From contig OZ005694.1 in the NCBI GenBank assembly GCA_963930775.1, positions 9,564,899 through 9,628,898 on the forward strand: 64,000 nucleotides of DNA, given 5' to 3'. Each line of letters begins with the position of its first letter. Position 1 is the first letter of the stretch. The translations under genes and the position numbers were made by a program. The notes under the pieces were generated by a model. The model saw only the letters and a list, made by a program, of their open reading frames with translations. It ran no database searches and was not told where the DNA came from. Of this stretch, positions 14,092 to 26,540 are shown piece by piece. The stretch comes from Cliona cf. orientalis. Its lineage: Eukaryota > Porifera > Demospongiae > Clionaida > Clionaidae.

Positions 14092-17000
14092 TGTTATCAA
14101 GCTAGCTGCTACATACCTTATTTATACGTTGAAAATCAGGTGTCATTAGGCTTTCTATGCTGATTTCAACGTATTATGTGGAATTCGTTGAAAACGCTTT
14201 GTTCAGAAGTTCTGGCAACATTTGCTGGCCACTACGGCCTTCTTTGCTTTTTGACCAGCTCATAATGGCTTGTACTTACTTTGTGTGTAACAAAATTGCT
14301 GATCAAGTGTGATACACACGCGTGCATGGTCACGCTGCATATTACGTAATTGTATACAATCGTAATTATAATATTATGCATAAGCGCATGTGCATTCTTG
14401 TGGTTACTCTATGTTCTTGACAATGTGGTGATAACAGGGACATACTGACACTAATAATTATTTGGGCTCTGTACAGTTTCAGTCAAAGTGCACTCTTAGT
14501 AGAGTTTATGTGCCCCTCGCTTAGCGCTTAGAACATAGGGTTCAAGGGCATGTGTTGTAGTTACAATTCTGATGTAACCATTTGTCACATGAATAGATCA
14601 AGAGTTATGATAATAAGTTGTTTTATTGTTCATATACAGAGTCGGATACAACGGTGTTGGTTATGCTGGTGCTCAAGCTCTGGCAAATGGTCTCCAGCAC
14701 TGCATTAACCTTCAAGAGTTAATGTAAGAAACCTGAATTGATACACCACCTCCTGTGTTAATTACCCTACACACATAGACAAGGGGTAAAGTAGTCTTCA
14801 GCATATATGTTGTTAATCCATCATCAGGACAAAAAAATGCAAAATCTGGAGGTTAGTATCTGAGCTAAAAGCGGGGATGGGGAGCGAGCAAGCGAGCCCC
14901 CTTCAGCACCCACTTTGTATTTTCCATCACACACCTTCATATACATGCCACAACAGTGTGGTCTATTGATCATTCCTATCAATCAGTATAGCACCCCTCA
15001 GGAAAGAGGGTCATACCAATAGCTGGTTGTGTGCTTGCTATGATACATATATACCAAATACCGTATAGCCGGAAAATTTGGCGGTTTCGCGGTCTATATT
15101 ACAACCGCCAAATTAAAATCCGCCAAAACTTCCTACTCGCATATATACGTATGGCGATCCCGTACCGAACCGCCAAATTTAAATCCGCCAATATTCTTCT
15201 AACAGCGATTTGGGGCTCAACCGCCAAATTTAATGCCCGCCAATATTTCCGGCTATACTGTATAGCATGCATGTGTGTAGGTAAATGTCATTAATAGAAA
15301 TTTAGAAGGGGTAGCCCCAGGAGGATGTTCCCCCTAATATTAGATTCCACCCCAGCCCCCCTCCCCCCCTCCCCCCACTTAGAAATCGTACTAATGTTAA
15401 TTATAGTGTTATCACAAGCAGTAACACTTTTTCATTGACTCATAGATTGTATATTATAAAATTTATGTAGGGAGCCCTGCTCCCCAACTCCCCTAGAGAC
15501 AATGGTATCTGATCACGAGTCATACCCAAAAATATAACCCATGTACGTGTTTCAACTATACTAATACTTACTTATTCATGTACAGTCTCGAGGGGAACAA
15601 TATTGGTACTGCTGGTGCTCAGTCTCTGGCAGAAGGTCTCCAGCATTGTACTCACCTTCAAAAACTAAAGTAAGTGATCTAGTACTATGCTATGTGTTAA
15701 CATGCAAGTATAGTACATGCACATGTTCGTGATATTAAGTTTACATTGAATTCTGGATTACAAATATTCACATTATACAGTCTCAGTTGGAACAAAATTG
15801 AAGATGCTGGTGGTCAAGCTCTGGCAGAAGGTCTCCAGCATTGCACTAACCTTCAAGTGCTAGAGTGAGTGATCTGTGTGTTAACATGATATTGATATAG
15901 GGTGGCTTTTATTAATTTGGAACGACACCTCTTGGTGACATTGACACAATGGACAATTTTTCAGGACTGAATTTCGAATGTTCAAGATAGATGATCGATA
16001 AATAAGCAGCATGCAGAATCAAGCCAAGGACGTTTTCTGCCATGATTTCGCCTCGAACTAACAATCCTTCACGGATTGCGATTGTGGCCATGCCCACTTA
16101 ATTGTGTTCGCACATGCGTGCGGCTACTATTCGAGGGGGGTTACGTACTATTTCTTTTGCAGAGCTCCATGTGCAGCTTCTATTTGAGGGCGGCTACTAA
16201 TCGGGGTGTGGCTTCTATTCGAATAAGTACGGTTTGTGCTAAAAATTAATGTCAGCATAAAATTGACCACACCCACATTATTATGTGGCTCACTACAAAT
16301 AGCGACCAGGAAACAGATGGGAGCTTCTGCTTGATACAAATAAACCGAGTGATGCATTATAACATTGTGTAGATCTAGACTGTATACATGTCTGTACATG
16401 ACCAACTACGAGTAATAAGACCGGAAAGAATGTATGCACCCAAATCAAAGTTACTGTACTATATACGTGATTTTTGCTGGATAAAGATTTCGCCAAGCCC
16501 AGCTACCTTGGTATTGCAGAAAAATTCGGTGGAAAAAAATTTTCGCCAACATGGTAAAGGTCACCATATCCTTTATGTAATCTTTAATAAAGGACAAAAA
16601 TTTAGCATGATAAAATTTTGGCTAATGAGAGCAGGTGGCGAAAATTTTCTCTTGGCAAATATTTTTACGTATACGGTATGTGCTTAATTCCTAAACAATC
16701 CTCACCTTCAGTATTCTAGTGTGTACTTGAGTGCACCATTAGCATGTCAACTATTGTGATAGCTTGTGTATACTTCATGACTCATGTATATATAGTATAT
16801 CACAGAATTAGCTAATTGCCCCTAATTAGCTATCACATACAGGGCTATACTATCCATCTATAAAAATTACCAGATCTTTAGATATAGACATCTTAGTGAG
16901 TGGATGATATTGTGAAGTTGAAATATTTAATGGTGGTGTGACCAACTTTGCTTCTAAGGTCATAGTTACACCGCTTTTGATTGGCCACACCTTATAATGC

Positions 17001-17643
17001 TATTTCAACTCAAGCTAGCTAGAAGGGCTGTCAAATCACAAAAAAATGATCTATGGGACTGGGCCACCATGCTGCATGTGTTCTAGAGAGCTCTGGTTAA
17101 TTGTGTATTGAGCCAGTACTGTATGATGATGACATTTGATTGTTATTTCTTTAGGTTACAGGTAAATGCACTGACTAACAGCAGTGTTGGTTCCCTCAGT
17201 CAACTCATAAGAACAGCCAAACAACTTAACAAATTGGAGTGAGTTGATGATACATACTCAATCATAATATTAGTACCGTACTTCTTCTAAAATTCCACCC
17301 CTTCTAATTATTCGGCACCCTTTACCGAATGATTGAAAATAGTCTCTAATTTTCAGCAAAGGTCGTTGTAACCTCTAAAATTTGGCAAGTATTATGATTT
17401 TCATGCCAAAATTAAATTTTTTAGAAGAAATACGTACTGTATATACACATAACGTTGACAGTCACATACAACCACTGAACTATGAACAGTACTGCCATTC
17501 TTCACAGTGGCATGTTTTCTCACCACAGCCTTTGGTATAACGATTTCACTAATGATGGACGGAGAGCATTGAAAGCAGCAGCAGGGGAGAGAAACTCAAA
17601 TTCTGACTTTGCCAAACTAGATGTCGTTTTTCAATTAACGTAA
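2933..17643 (+). CDS. NLR-1: NACHT-LRR innate immune receptor
   Basis: This is a multi-exon STAND NTPase of the NOD-like receptor type. Such proteins are cytosolic sensors: the NACHT module binds and hydrolyses nucleotide and drives oligomerisation, and the LRRs recognise or restrain. I read 24 exons: NACHT exon 2933-4880, six shorter exons to 5968, sixteen 84-nt LRR exons (6669-15864), then 17155-17238 and 17529-17643 with stop TAA. All junctions are GT-AG and keep one frame (phase 2), so the gene looks intact downstream of the NACHT exon. The start is unsettled. An AG at 2931-2932 gives a phase-1 acceptor identical in phase to NLR-2, implying an upstream 5' exon not seen here. ATG codons at 2911 and 2968 are alternatives. 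Confidence 0.85.
4945..5968 (+). CDS. NLR-1 NACHT-to-LRR linker exons (six)
   Basis: Exons: 4945-5025, 5107-5190, 5472-5561, 5625-5690, 5769-5813 and 5882-5968, all multiples of 3 and all phase 2. Several encode degenerate LRR-like peptides (for example SSCGI..LSEMAEILPALES and DLSCNNDLGVKSADALCSLL). Each has a counterpart in NLR-2 in the same order. The last NLR-2 counterpart is two codons longer. Confidence 0.8.
5199..5358. mobile_element. MITE with CATAGTGTCCC ends in NLR-1 intron
   Basis: Inverted ends CCATAGTGTCCC and ...ATACTATGG lie directly after the donor of exon 5107-5190. The counterpart intron in unit 2 (about 38838-38990) has the same element, so it predates the duplication. Confidence 0.6.
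6254..6588. mobile_element. MITE with CAGGGGCGGATCCAG ends, unit 1 only
   Basis: Inverted ends CAGGGGCGGATCC and GGATCCGCCACT bound the insert, with GTGCT on both sides. The matching place in unit 2 (around 39985) reads straight through without it, an empty site. Confidence 0.65.
6669..15864 (+). CDS. NLR-1 LRR exon array (16 exons of 84 nt)
   Basis: Each exon is exactly 28 codons, begins after a CAG or AAG acceptor with TCTC-type sequence, and encodes one ribonuclease-inhibitor-type LRR (NLxGNNIxDxGAQALAEGL). Exons: 6669-6752, 7472-7555, 7612-7695, 7752-7835, 8644-8727, 9578-9661, 10348-10431, 10800-10883, 12228-12311, 12894-12977, 13355-13438, 13668-13751, 13843-13926, 14640-14723, 15586-15669, 15781-15864. 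All are phase 2-2, so exons can be gained or lost without breaking the frame. Introns carry many mobile elements. Confidence 0.88.
6961..7181. mobile_element. MITE with TTACCTTAGGG ends
   Basis: Ends TTACCTTAGGGCTACG and CCTTAAGGTAA are inverted. The interior is a hairpin-rich stretch of TTTGCGGGTACAAATATTAG and its complement. It is non-coding and lies in an NLR-1 LRR intron. Confidence 0.65.
7212..7400. repeat. Interspersed repeat with GGCGAAAATTTTCTCCTGGC motif
   Basis: A stretch with CACCAAGCCCAGCTACCTT near one end and TGGTGAAAATTTTCTCCTGG at the other. Similar copies occur near 16470-16680, 40390-40580 and 47284-47463, all in NLR introns. The paired ends suggest a MITE, but they are diverged. 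Confidence 0.5.
7995..8576. mobile_element. MITE with TGGGGCGAGCC ends (NLR-1 intron)
   Basis: The left end TGGGGCGAGCCTGAGCGAGC and the inverted right end GGCTCGCCCCCA mark about 580 bp of non-coding DNA. A relative lies at 51922-52426 in SPG7 copy 2. Confidence 0.7.
10955..12063. repeat. 1.1-kb palindromic foldback element
   Basis: The two halves, roughly 10955-11483 and 11484-12063, are inverted copies meeting at TTATATATATACAACGAAAA. The outer ends ACAAGTATGTTTAATGTCAC and its complement match closely. The CpG-rich arms include GTTCGAGCAGAGCGAGAAT. Single-arm relatives start at the same central sequence near 38052-38540 and 46745-47287 in NLR-2 introns. It sits between LRR exons of NLR-1. 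Confidence 0.85.
14040..14430. mobile_element. Element with TG-repeat end, related to the SPG7 exon-8 insert
   Basis: The stretch starts with a (TG)n run, then a block containing GTTGAAAACGCTTTGTTCAG and ends near TGCATTCTTGTGGTTACTCT. The same blocks occur in the same order at about 20361-20785, inside the broken SPG7 copy 1. Two copies in unrelated positions indicate a mobile element of unknown type. Confidence 0.6.
15061..15262. mobile_element. TA-flanked MITE with CCGTATAGCCGG ends
   Basis: Inverted ends CCGTATAGCCGGAAAATTTG and its complement enclose repeated ACCGCCAAATT/AATTTGGCGG blocks that fold back. Relatives are at 48746-48940, 54891-55108 and 62627-62820. TA flanks at the clearest copy suggest a Tc1/mariner-type origin. 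Confidence 0.8.
15901..16231. repeat. Partial MITE of the CCGTATTTCCTCGAATA family
   Basis: The right end reads TTCTATTCGAATAAGTACGG and the interior shares CTACTATTCGAGGG blocks with the complete elements at 35258-35665 and 41752-42160. The left end is missing or diverged. Confidence 0.5.
17155..17643 (+). CDS. NLR-1 last two exons
   Basis: Exon 17155-17238 encodes a degenerate LRR (LTNSSVGSLSQLIRTAKQL). Exon 17529-17643 encodes a C-terminal cap (DGRRALKAAAGERNSNSD) and ends with TAA at 17641-17643. Both are repeated in unit 2 (48297-48380, 48630-48753) and unit 3 (62183-62266, 62511-62634). The unit 1 stop differs from the others, which lie in a MITE end. Confidence 0.82.
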
Positions 17644-18099
17644 GACTTAGTGCATTTGCTGGACCAGTGCATGCAATGAACCAAATTAACTATTTCAGAA
17701 TAATTGAAAGCGTGCATGCAGGCGAGGTAGCTAGGGCATAGTTATATATTAGAGCTAGCCTAGGTGTGGTGATCCATGCATGTGACTGCAGTGGAATAAC
17801 TTATTTATTTTTAGCTCTATTTATTAGGCCCGGTGGTATTGATTAGCCATATAGACACAAGTACGTACGTATGTCTTTTAATTTAATTTTTGTCCATGGC
17901 CTTCTGTATTTATATCAAGTTTTTTGTACAAATCTACATGTCATATTCGTACACTCTCATGTCCTCAATGTCATGACACGTATTTATTTAATATACAGAG
18001 AAGCCTAGGTTGCAAGTTGGTATATATGTACAAAAGTGTGTTTATGTGGGGGTGGAGCTTGCAATGTGCTTCAAATAGAACAAATCTGCATGGTTCACC
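17644..18099. other. Intergenic gap between NLR-1 and SPG7 copy 1
   Basis: About 450 bp of AT-rich DNA with no exon. Its middle (TTAGGCCCGGTGGTATTGAT) matches the unit 2 gap near 50797. The short distance means any SPG7 promoter must lie here or within the NLR 3' end. I see no clear core promoter motif. Confidence 0.55.
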
Positions 18100-18600
18100 A
18101 TGATGATGCCTCTTGCAATTGGACAGTGGCACCAGCGATTGCTCCTGAGTCGCTCCTTCCTATCGAGAACAGCAACCTTTTATGGTGGACGAAGAAGATC
18201 TGATCTTTGTAGGAGCATCAGCAGCGCAGTGTTTGTATTTCAAGCTACTACTCTCTATCAGAACTGCAACCATCGTCGAGAATGTATTCGGGGAACTTCT
18301 CCTGCTATAGCTAGTCGAAGGATTATGAGCTCGCGATTGGGAGGGTGTGGCAGATCACAGAGACTATTAAGACACAGAGAGGGAAGTGTTTCATTGACAC
18401 AAAAGCGCTTTTCCTCTGATGATATTAAAGAACTACAGAAAGAGTAATAATAAGAAAATTCAGTTTGCATTGGCATAGCCACTAATCATTGTGACTTATA
18501 TAAATCAGAGAGCTCTAGTTATCTCATGCACTAAGGCTACAGTAACATAATATCATAATTATGATGTATCTTGATCGTTGTACTGTATTAAACTTGTATA

Positions 18601-18802
18601 CAGTGGAACCCCTCTATTCCGGACACCCTTGGGACAGCTTAAAGTATCCTGATTAAAGAAGGTGTCCTCATTTCAGGGATATTTTTGTATACTGTTCTAA
18701 GTAGATGGGACCGTGCATGGTATCCTGATTAAAGGAGACGTCCTCATTTCAGAGGTATCCTTATCATAATAATAATATTATTATTATGGTGGGGTTTCAC
18801 TG
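18601..18802. mobile_element. CAGTGGAACCCC-ended MITE in SPG7 copy 1 intron 1
   Basis: Ends CAGTGGAACCCCTCTATTCC and GGGGTTTCACTG are inverted. It lies in intron 1 and is absent from the same intron of copy 2, so it inserted after the duplication or was lost there. It belongs to the same family as 156-632. Confidence 0.65.
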
Positions 18803-19346
18803 AATGGGTATTCGCTGGGATGATAGTTGCTAGCCTATGAGTATATTGACTGTTCATAGGTGACCCTATTCCCGAAGAGGAGGAGGAGCCGGAGAGACAG
18901 AACCACAACGACTGGGCGTGGCTACCACTCTTTGCCGCACTCACAACACTGGCCTACCTCTGGACTCCAAAGCAGGATCCCATTCCAGAAGTCTCATTCC
19001 CATTCTTCCTGCAACACTTGCTCTACACTGGAGAGGTATATGTATAATAAACCATATTATTATAGTAGTATATACGTAGTAGTCTACCAACACATATTAT
19101 TGGCCACTCTCTCAGTATTGATTTAGGCCAGACCAAAACGTTCATAATCTCCACCACCCCCCCCCCCCAAACACAAAAATAAAACTGTCCATGGGTCTAT
19201 GAATAACATGTACAGTATCTAGCGTTAATCTGTATGTACAGGTGGATCGTCTTGAAGTTGGCAAGAACAGGGATCGAGTCTACATCTATCTTCACCCTGG
19301 AGCGATTGTGAATGGAAAACAGGTTTGCTCTCTCTCCCCCCTCCCT

Positions 19347-19352
<6 letters not shown>

Positions 19353-19416
<64 letters not shown>
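19353..19416. repeat. (CT)n microsatellite in SPG7 copy 1 intron 3
   Basis: A pure CT dinucleotide run directly after the exon 3 donor region. The same site in copy 2 (52606-52784) is nearly three times longer. Confidence 0.95.
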
Positions 19417-19419
<3 letters not shown>

Positions 19420-19984
19420 CACATTCATATTAATTTAATTTTCTGTATATAAAAGGATATCCAGTACATCAAATAATATTGCATCTCTACAAGCTTCTTG
19501 GCTTGACACCTTCTTTCCCTCTCCCTCCCCCTCTCCCTCTCCTCCCACGGCAGGTTAGATCTTACTCCCCCCAGTTCATGCTGACCATCTCCAGTGTGGA
19601 CAGCCTGGAGGCCAAGCTGAACCAGGCCCAGGACGACCTCGGCATTCCTCACCACGGGAGGGTCTCCATTACTTACCGCTCTAACCAGGACACCGGGTAT
19701 GTAAGCATGTGTGTCAGCCTTACAAACCATCAATTCTCTCTCTCTCTCTCAGATTTTGGTCATTGATGGCGTTCAGTAGTCTTCTAGCTGCTTGATTCTT
19801 GTATATTGCACAGCGGAGGGGATCAGTCAAAATAGAAGCTTCCATCAAATTCAATCCATTTGTAAGCGTGTAACTTTCCTACATTGTTACTTTTGGTACC
19901 TCATTTCATATTTAAATTTTGCGTATGTACAATGTACTCTATAATTTACTTTTTCTTGTACCAGGACTACATAAAGCAAGCTAA

Positions 19985-20227
<243 letters not shown>

Positions 20228-20360
20228 TAAGCAGCCATCTAACATTTAATATGCCTACTGATTAACGATGTATAAATGTTCATCTTTTTTTTTTTCTTCT
20301 TCTTCAGGGAGCCCTCCTTCATGGTCCTCCTGGCACAGGAAAGACACTACTGGCCAGAGC

Positions 20361-20880
20361 CGTTCTGTGTGTGTGTCTGTGTCTGTCTGTTACCACGAAA
20401 TCAGCTGCCTACCTCGTTTTTACGTCGCAAACAAAGTTTTATAGGGTTCTTTATGGTGTTTTCAACGTTCTTAGCGTTCGGCTTTTCCTGAAAACGCTTC
20501 GTTCAAGAGTTATGGCGTCATTTGCTGGTCATCGCTTCCTTCCTCGCTCCCTGGCGAACTTTCGACGGCCAAACGAGACAGCGATGGCTTCTTTTCAGTT
20601 CGAAAAGTAGATATGGATGGTTAGTTATAGATCCAACAACACGACTGGTTCATCACTGATCGTACTACACTGGCAGAGAAGCTTCTTGGCTATCTCTGCA
20701 TGCTACAAAATGCTGACACAGCATTACACACGTGATACTGCTGGACATTACGCAATCGCATGCAATATGCATTCTTGTGGTTACTCTGACAGAAGCCCAT
20801 AGGCCTATAGGATGCATGTAAGCATCTGCACTAATGCAGTACTGCTCAGTGCTTGTGCGCCGAGGGTTTTGCACTATAGT
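20361..20880. mobile_element. Insert replacing most of SPG7 copy 1 exon 8
   Basis: Copies 1 and 2 agree up to CTACTGGCCAGAG, then copy 1 changes to CCGTTCTGTGTGTGTGTCTG and unrelated sequence. They agree again near 20883 (CATTTCCTTAGTGGTAGGCC). The insert resembles 14040-14430. It removes the exon portion after Walker A, including the pore-loop segment and the splice donor. Confidence 0.7.
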
Positions 20881-22029
20881 GCTTCATTTCCTTAGTGGTA
20901 GGCCATACTATGTGTATGCAATATAGAGTGTTTAGAGGGGAGGAGGGGGAGAAAGACGGAGAGAGAGCGAGAGAGAGAGAAAGAGAGGGAGAGAGAGAGA
21001 CTAACCTGACTGTAACAACCTCCAGGCAGGCTCGCAAACATGCTCCCTGCATCGTCTACATCGATGAAGTGAATGCAGTGGGTCGCTCAAGAGGGTGAGA
21101 AAACTACATTACTATTATCATTAGATGTCCAGTAGCAATTGGGCAACAATAGTAACAGACAGACTGTCTCTTCTCCATTGATCTTCCCCCTCCCCCCCCC
21201 CCCAAACAAAAAAAGAAACGTTCAAAACTGTTCTCCTCAACAGTGGAACCCCTCTATACGGACATAAATATGTCACCTCCCTAATATGTATACCTATAGT
21301 AAGCCACTAGATTTCCATCTAAGATCTCGACATCGTCTTTGCTCCTTCTGTCTCCAGGAGAACTGCAGTGGAGGGCCACCAGGAGCAGGAGAACACACTC
21401 AACCAGCTGCTAGTGGAGATGGACGGTGAGGCATTCATTTTCATGATGATTGACATTTTTTTGTGTGTACATACGATTTTAGTTAGTCAATTTATTGTTA
21501 ATCTGCTACAGTCAGTGGCTACAGGCGCTCATGTACACATCATAGGTTAATTATTTACCATGTACATGTGTATATACGATGTAGGCATAGACCCCCTTGA
21601 GGGTGTGGTCATGTTAGCATCGACCAATCGTGTTGACATCCTCGACCAGGCCCTGCTCAGACCGGGAAGATTCGATCGACAGATCTTGATCAACCTCCCT
21701 ACGTTGCCCGAGAGGAAGGCCATCTTTGAGGTCTACCTCAAGAAGATCTTGTTGGAGAAATCGGTGGATGCTTATTCATCTCGACTGGCGGCTCTCACAC
21801 CTGGACACAGTGGTATGCTTGATGACTGTAGTATTATCATAGAGCCAGAAATTTTTTGCCAGGAGAAAATTTTCACCAATTTTTCTAATACCTGCTATTA
21901 TTGAAAAAAAAACAATTACCATACCATATCTCTAGCAGGAAATTTTCACTGGTGCAAAAATTTGCAGAGTTGTCCCTCCATCCTCAGGCCTTCAGAAGAG
22001 AGATTTTTGTGGTTCAAATTGGAGTTTGA

Positions 22030-22221
<192 letters not shown>

Positions 22222-22235
22222 TGACTGTCATGTGA

Positions 22236-22520
<285 letters not shown>

Positions 22521-22609
22521 TAATTAGGTAGCAAAAATATTTAAATATTCCGCAATAAATGAGTATCATGAAATGCAATAATATTCACTTGTATGTGTAC
22601 CTGTCTTAA

Positions 22610-22735
<126 letters not shown>

Positions 22736-23966
22736 TAGTTTCATAATAGTTTGTGAGGTAGTGGCATATATCAAGCCACCTTGTATAGCCCTTTGTGAAT
22801 TGTACATTTGTATCACTGCATGTTTTGTTTTATTATGTTTTTCTTTCTCATTGGCAGCTGTTTGATAGGATGTGCATGACACTGGGAGGAAGAGCAGCTG
22901 AAGCTATCACATTCAGGAAGATCACTACAGGTGATAGAAGCTCTCATCTCTCTCCCTCTATCTCTCTCTCCCTCTCTCTCCCTCCCTCCATTCCTCCCCC
23001 TCTCTCTACCCCTCTCTTCGTCCCCTCTCTCCCTTTCTCCTCTCTTCCAATCAAATTACATTGACCTCTTTCTTTAGGAACCCAGGATGACCTCTCAGTC
23101 TCTCTTCCTCCCCCCTCCCTCCTTCCCTCTTCTCTTTCTCCCTCCCTTTAAATTGACCTCTTTCTTCAGGAGCCCAGGATGACCTTGACAAGGTGACCCA
23201 AATGGCATATCGTCAGGTGGTGCAGTTTGGCATGAGTCCAACCATTGGCCACATCTCTCTGCCTCACAAGAAGCCCTCTGAACCAGCCAAGAGAATGTAC
23301 AGCGACAAGCTGGCCAGGATGATCGATCAGGTAGTGTGTATATTATTATTTGACACCCTTTACCGAATGATGCAAAATGGTTTGACAAAGGTCGTCACGC
23401 ATAATATGCTGCAGATGAAGTGGATGAAGTATGCTGCAGATGGGGCACAGAGTGCAGTTGATGCATGCGACAATGGAATATTGTTTGCCTCTAAAGATTG
23501 GGCAAGGCCTGAGCATAACAATAATGAATTATTTTGTGCCGAAATTTTAGGAAATTTAAATTTGGGTGTGATAAACCTGTATGCATAATGATTTATAATT
23601 GACACTGCACACATCTTTTATTCTCTCCAAAGGAAGTGAAGAGCATTGTGGGTAGAGCATACAACAAGGCGGAGAGCTTACTAAAGGAAAACGCCACCAA
23701 ACTTAGCAAGGTACAGCGAATTGTACTTCTAGCGTGCTAGATATGCATACCATAAAGTGATATTTTTATCCTCTCCCCCTCCTTCCTCATTTCTCTCACT
23801 CTCCCTCCATCCCTCTCTCTCTCCCTCTCTCCCTCTGCAGCTTGCCGAGTGTCTGTTGGAGAGAGAGGTACTGAACTACAAAGACATAGTGGAAATACTG
23901 GGACCACTGCCTCACGACAAGAAGTTCCATCACCACCATGAGCTGCAGGACATGTGGTGCAAATAA

Positions 23967-25290
23967 TAATAATAATTATTATTATTATGCCGCTACTTAT
24001 GTATTTGTATGTTCCCCTCACCACTGCATCTATTGTGATGCATTTCAGCAAATAATTATCAATGAATATCACACTCTTGATCATAGCTACTGATCAGCCT
24101 ATGAAAATAATAATATGTGCACAATTCTATAATCGTGCACTATAACAGCTAAGAATATTATAATATTATTACGAAACTATAGAGTCTGGTTCTCACTAAA
24201 CTACATCGTATTACTACATACTTCAGTTTTTCTTTAATATGTTGTTAAAGTGTGGCAGAATTATTTCATTCAGTCGATCGAGTGGAGGTGAGTCTGTATT
24301 TCCACCGTCCATCATATCGTCATCACAGTTATATATCATCACCCTCAGCCATGGCAATGGACGATTTCTTAGTCATCGAGTATTTCTGGATTAATAATAT
24401 TGTTGAAGCATTTCAAGACTCCTTTGAGCTTACCCTGGACCATTCAAAGCCACCAACGACATTTAAGACGTTTAAAGTTATCGCTTACAGCCTTCAGCGC
24501 CGCCTCACAGTTGGATGCATGGAATCATAGTGGTGGATTATTTTAAGTAGTTTATTTTAAGTAGTTAAGTAGTTTAAGATCAGATCGGGGTTGTTTTCTT
24601 GCATAATGTTGAACATTGATAATGATCCTCCAATAATTGCAGCAGATACGTACTATATTGGTTGCCCCGTTTTATCACCCTAATGATATGAATATTGCAT
24701 CACACCTTGGAATTAAAGTTGTGGCCAAGTCTTCATAATATTGCGCTACGTGATGGGCGGGGCTAAGCGCGCACACGAATGTGACGACCATTGCCCGATT
24801 GCTCGTCCCTAGACCCCGCCCCAAAAAGAAGGGGAAATATCGAAAGGGTCTGGGGCCGGGGACTGGCGTACAGTACCGCAGCTGTTATCAAAAAGTCCAC
24901 GCCATTGGTCGGCGTAATCACATGACTTAGCTTGCGCGCGCCTCTTATATGGGCTGGCCGGCCTACCGCAGCGCCTATACTGTATAGTCTCGTCCCCAGA
25001 CCCCACCCCCAAAAAGGAGGAAGAGGGTCTGGTGACATTTGAGCGCTTTCTTGGTTCTTGCAAGCTCAGCATTCTTACTTTTGCGAAAGCCAATCAGATT
25101 GCAGCTCCACGATTTTCATGTGACCTTGCATCTGGTCACGCAGCAACGATCGCGCAATGTCAGCTGGCGGTTTAGCACTAGCCAATGAGAACGCAGTTCT
25201 TTGATTGTGCATTGCATTGCATAGCAACGTGGGACTGGCACGTGATTGATTGCATAATATTGGCATGAAATCACGCGCCTGTACAACCAA
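23967..25290. other. Intergenic DNA downstream of SPG7 copy 1
   Basis: No supported gene. An open frame at 24252-24530 includes an internal ATG in fair context near 24351, but shows no domain or unit 2 counterpart. From 24760 the DNA becomes GC-richer and carries ends resembling the TAGTCTCGTCCCCAGACC family (near 24803-24870 and 24987-25735), with the 25301-25668 foldback nested inside the second. Confidence 0.5.
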
Positions 25291-25300
25291 GAAATCGTTC

Positions 25301-25668
25301 CAGAGGAGGTAGGACAGGCTTGACCTTTGGCTAATAGTGCACTAATTAAATCGCTAGTAGAGGCTTTTGTGAAGATTTTTAGAGGATATCGTTGCGATTT
25401 TTGAACTCAGTGCTATTGATTTAGTGGGGCAGCCCCTCTTGGTTAGCACTATAGATCAATTTTTACGCCTTTGGAATGTTAATCAAAGCAGTAATTGACA
25501 TTCCAAAGACCGCTCTACAGTGCTAACTAAGAGGGGCTCCCCCACTAAATCAATAGCGCTGAGTTTGACAATCGCAACGATATCCTCTAAAAGTCTTCAC
25601 GAAAGCCTCTACTAACGATTTAATTAGTGAACTATTAGCCAAAGGTCAAGCCTGTCCTACCTCCTCTG
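25301..25668. mobile_element. Foldback element with 9-bp TSD
   Basis: Arms of about 150 bp begin CAGAGGAGGTAGGACAGGCT and end with the complement, around a short loop near 25456-25512. The direct repeat AAATCGTTC flanks it at 25292-25300 and 25669-25677. It is non-coding. It is nested in a larger element whose ends are TAGTCTCGTCCCC near 24987 and GAGACTA near 25730, flanked by ATACTGTA. Confidence 0.85.
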
Positions 25669-25734
25669 AAATCGTTCCAATGTCACCAGACCCTTCCCCG
25701 TGCGGGGATTTGGGGGCTGGGTACGAGACTAATA

Positions 25735-26540
25735 CTGTACTACGTTGCTATAGTAGGAGTTCACCAAGGGCAAACGGAGAAGTGCCGACGTGGGCTACTA
25801 AGAAAGGCAAAAAAAAATGAAAAAGAAAAATCGAGGGATGTGTGAAGGTACAGGGTGGGCTACTAGGTTAAGGAAGAGAGGCAAAAACAGAAAAGATTTG
25901 AGGGGGACATGTGAGGATTCTGGGCAGGCTACTAGGTTAAGGAAGAGTGGCAAAAAGAAGGTTAAAAAGGGGACTGTGTGAGTGTACTGGGACCGTGGGT
26001 TACTGGTAAGGAAGAGATACAAAAAATGAAAAAAAAAGTCGACGGTACTGGGTGGGGTACTGGATGGGCTACTAGGTTAAGGAAGAGTGGCAAAAAAAAA
26101 AGGAGAATTGAGGGGCTACTGGGTTAAGGAAGAGAGGCAAAAAAGCGAGAAGATTCAAGGGGAACGTGTGAGGGTACTGGGTAGGCCACTAGGTTAAGGA
26201 AGAGTGGCAAAAAGAAGATTCACGGGGAATGTGTGAGTGTACTGGGACCGTGGGCTACTAGATTAAGGAAAAGAGGTAAAAAATGAAAAAAAAATAGTCT
26301 AGGGACGTGTGAGGGTACTGGGTGGGCTACTAGGTTAAGGAAGAGAGGCAAAAAAGAGAGAAGATGTGTGGCAAAGAAGATTTGAGAGGGGACGTGTGAG
26401 GGCTGGGACCATGGGCTACTAGGTTATGGATGAGAGGCAAAAAAGGGGAAAAGGAGAAGAGTCGAGGGATGTGTGAGGGTACTGGGTGGGCTACGTAAAC
26501 TAGGAAAATTGGCAGAAAAAGAATGGATGTGTGAGTGTAA
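25735..26540. repeat. Degenerate minisatellite
   Basis: Imperfect repeats of GGGCTACTAGGTTAAGGAAG, AGAGGCAAAAAA and GACGTGTGAGGGTACTGGG recur in the same order with variable spacing, roughly 60-120 bp per unit. Purine-rich on +. No coding frame is credible. Confidence 0.8.

Noticed and set aside
23050-23170. Duplicate acceptor-like segment before SPG7 copy 1 exon 16 (near 23078 and 23169)
   Set aside because: Both read TTTCTT(T/C)AGGA(A/G)CCCAGGATGACC, but only the second continues into the conserved coding sequence. The first is a short local duplication and probably not a used exon.
24252-24530. Possible small gene downstream of SPG7 copy 1
   Set aside because: Open frame with a fair ATG context, but no domain, no splice partner and no equivalent in another unit.
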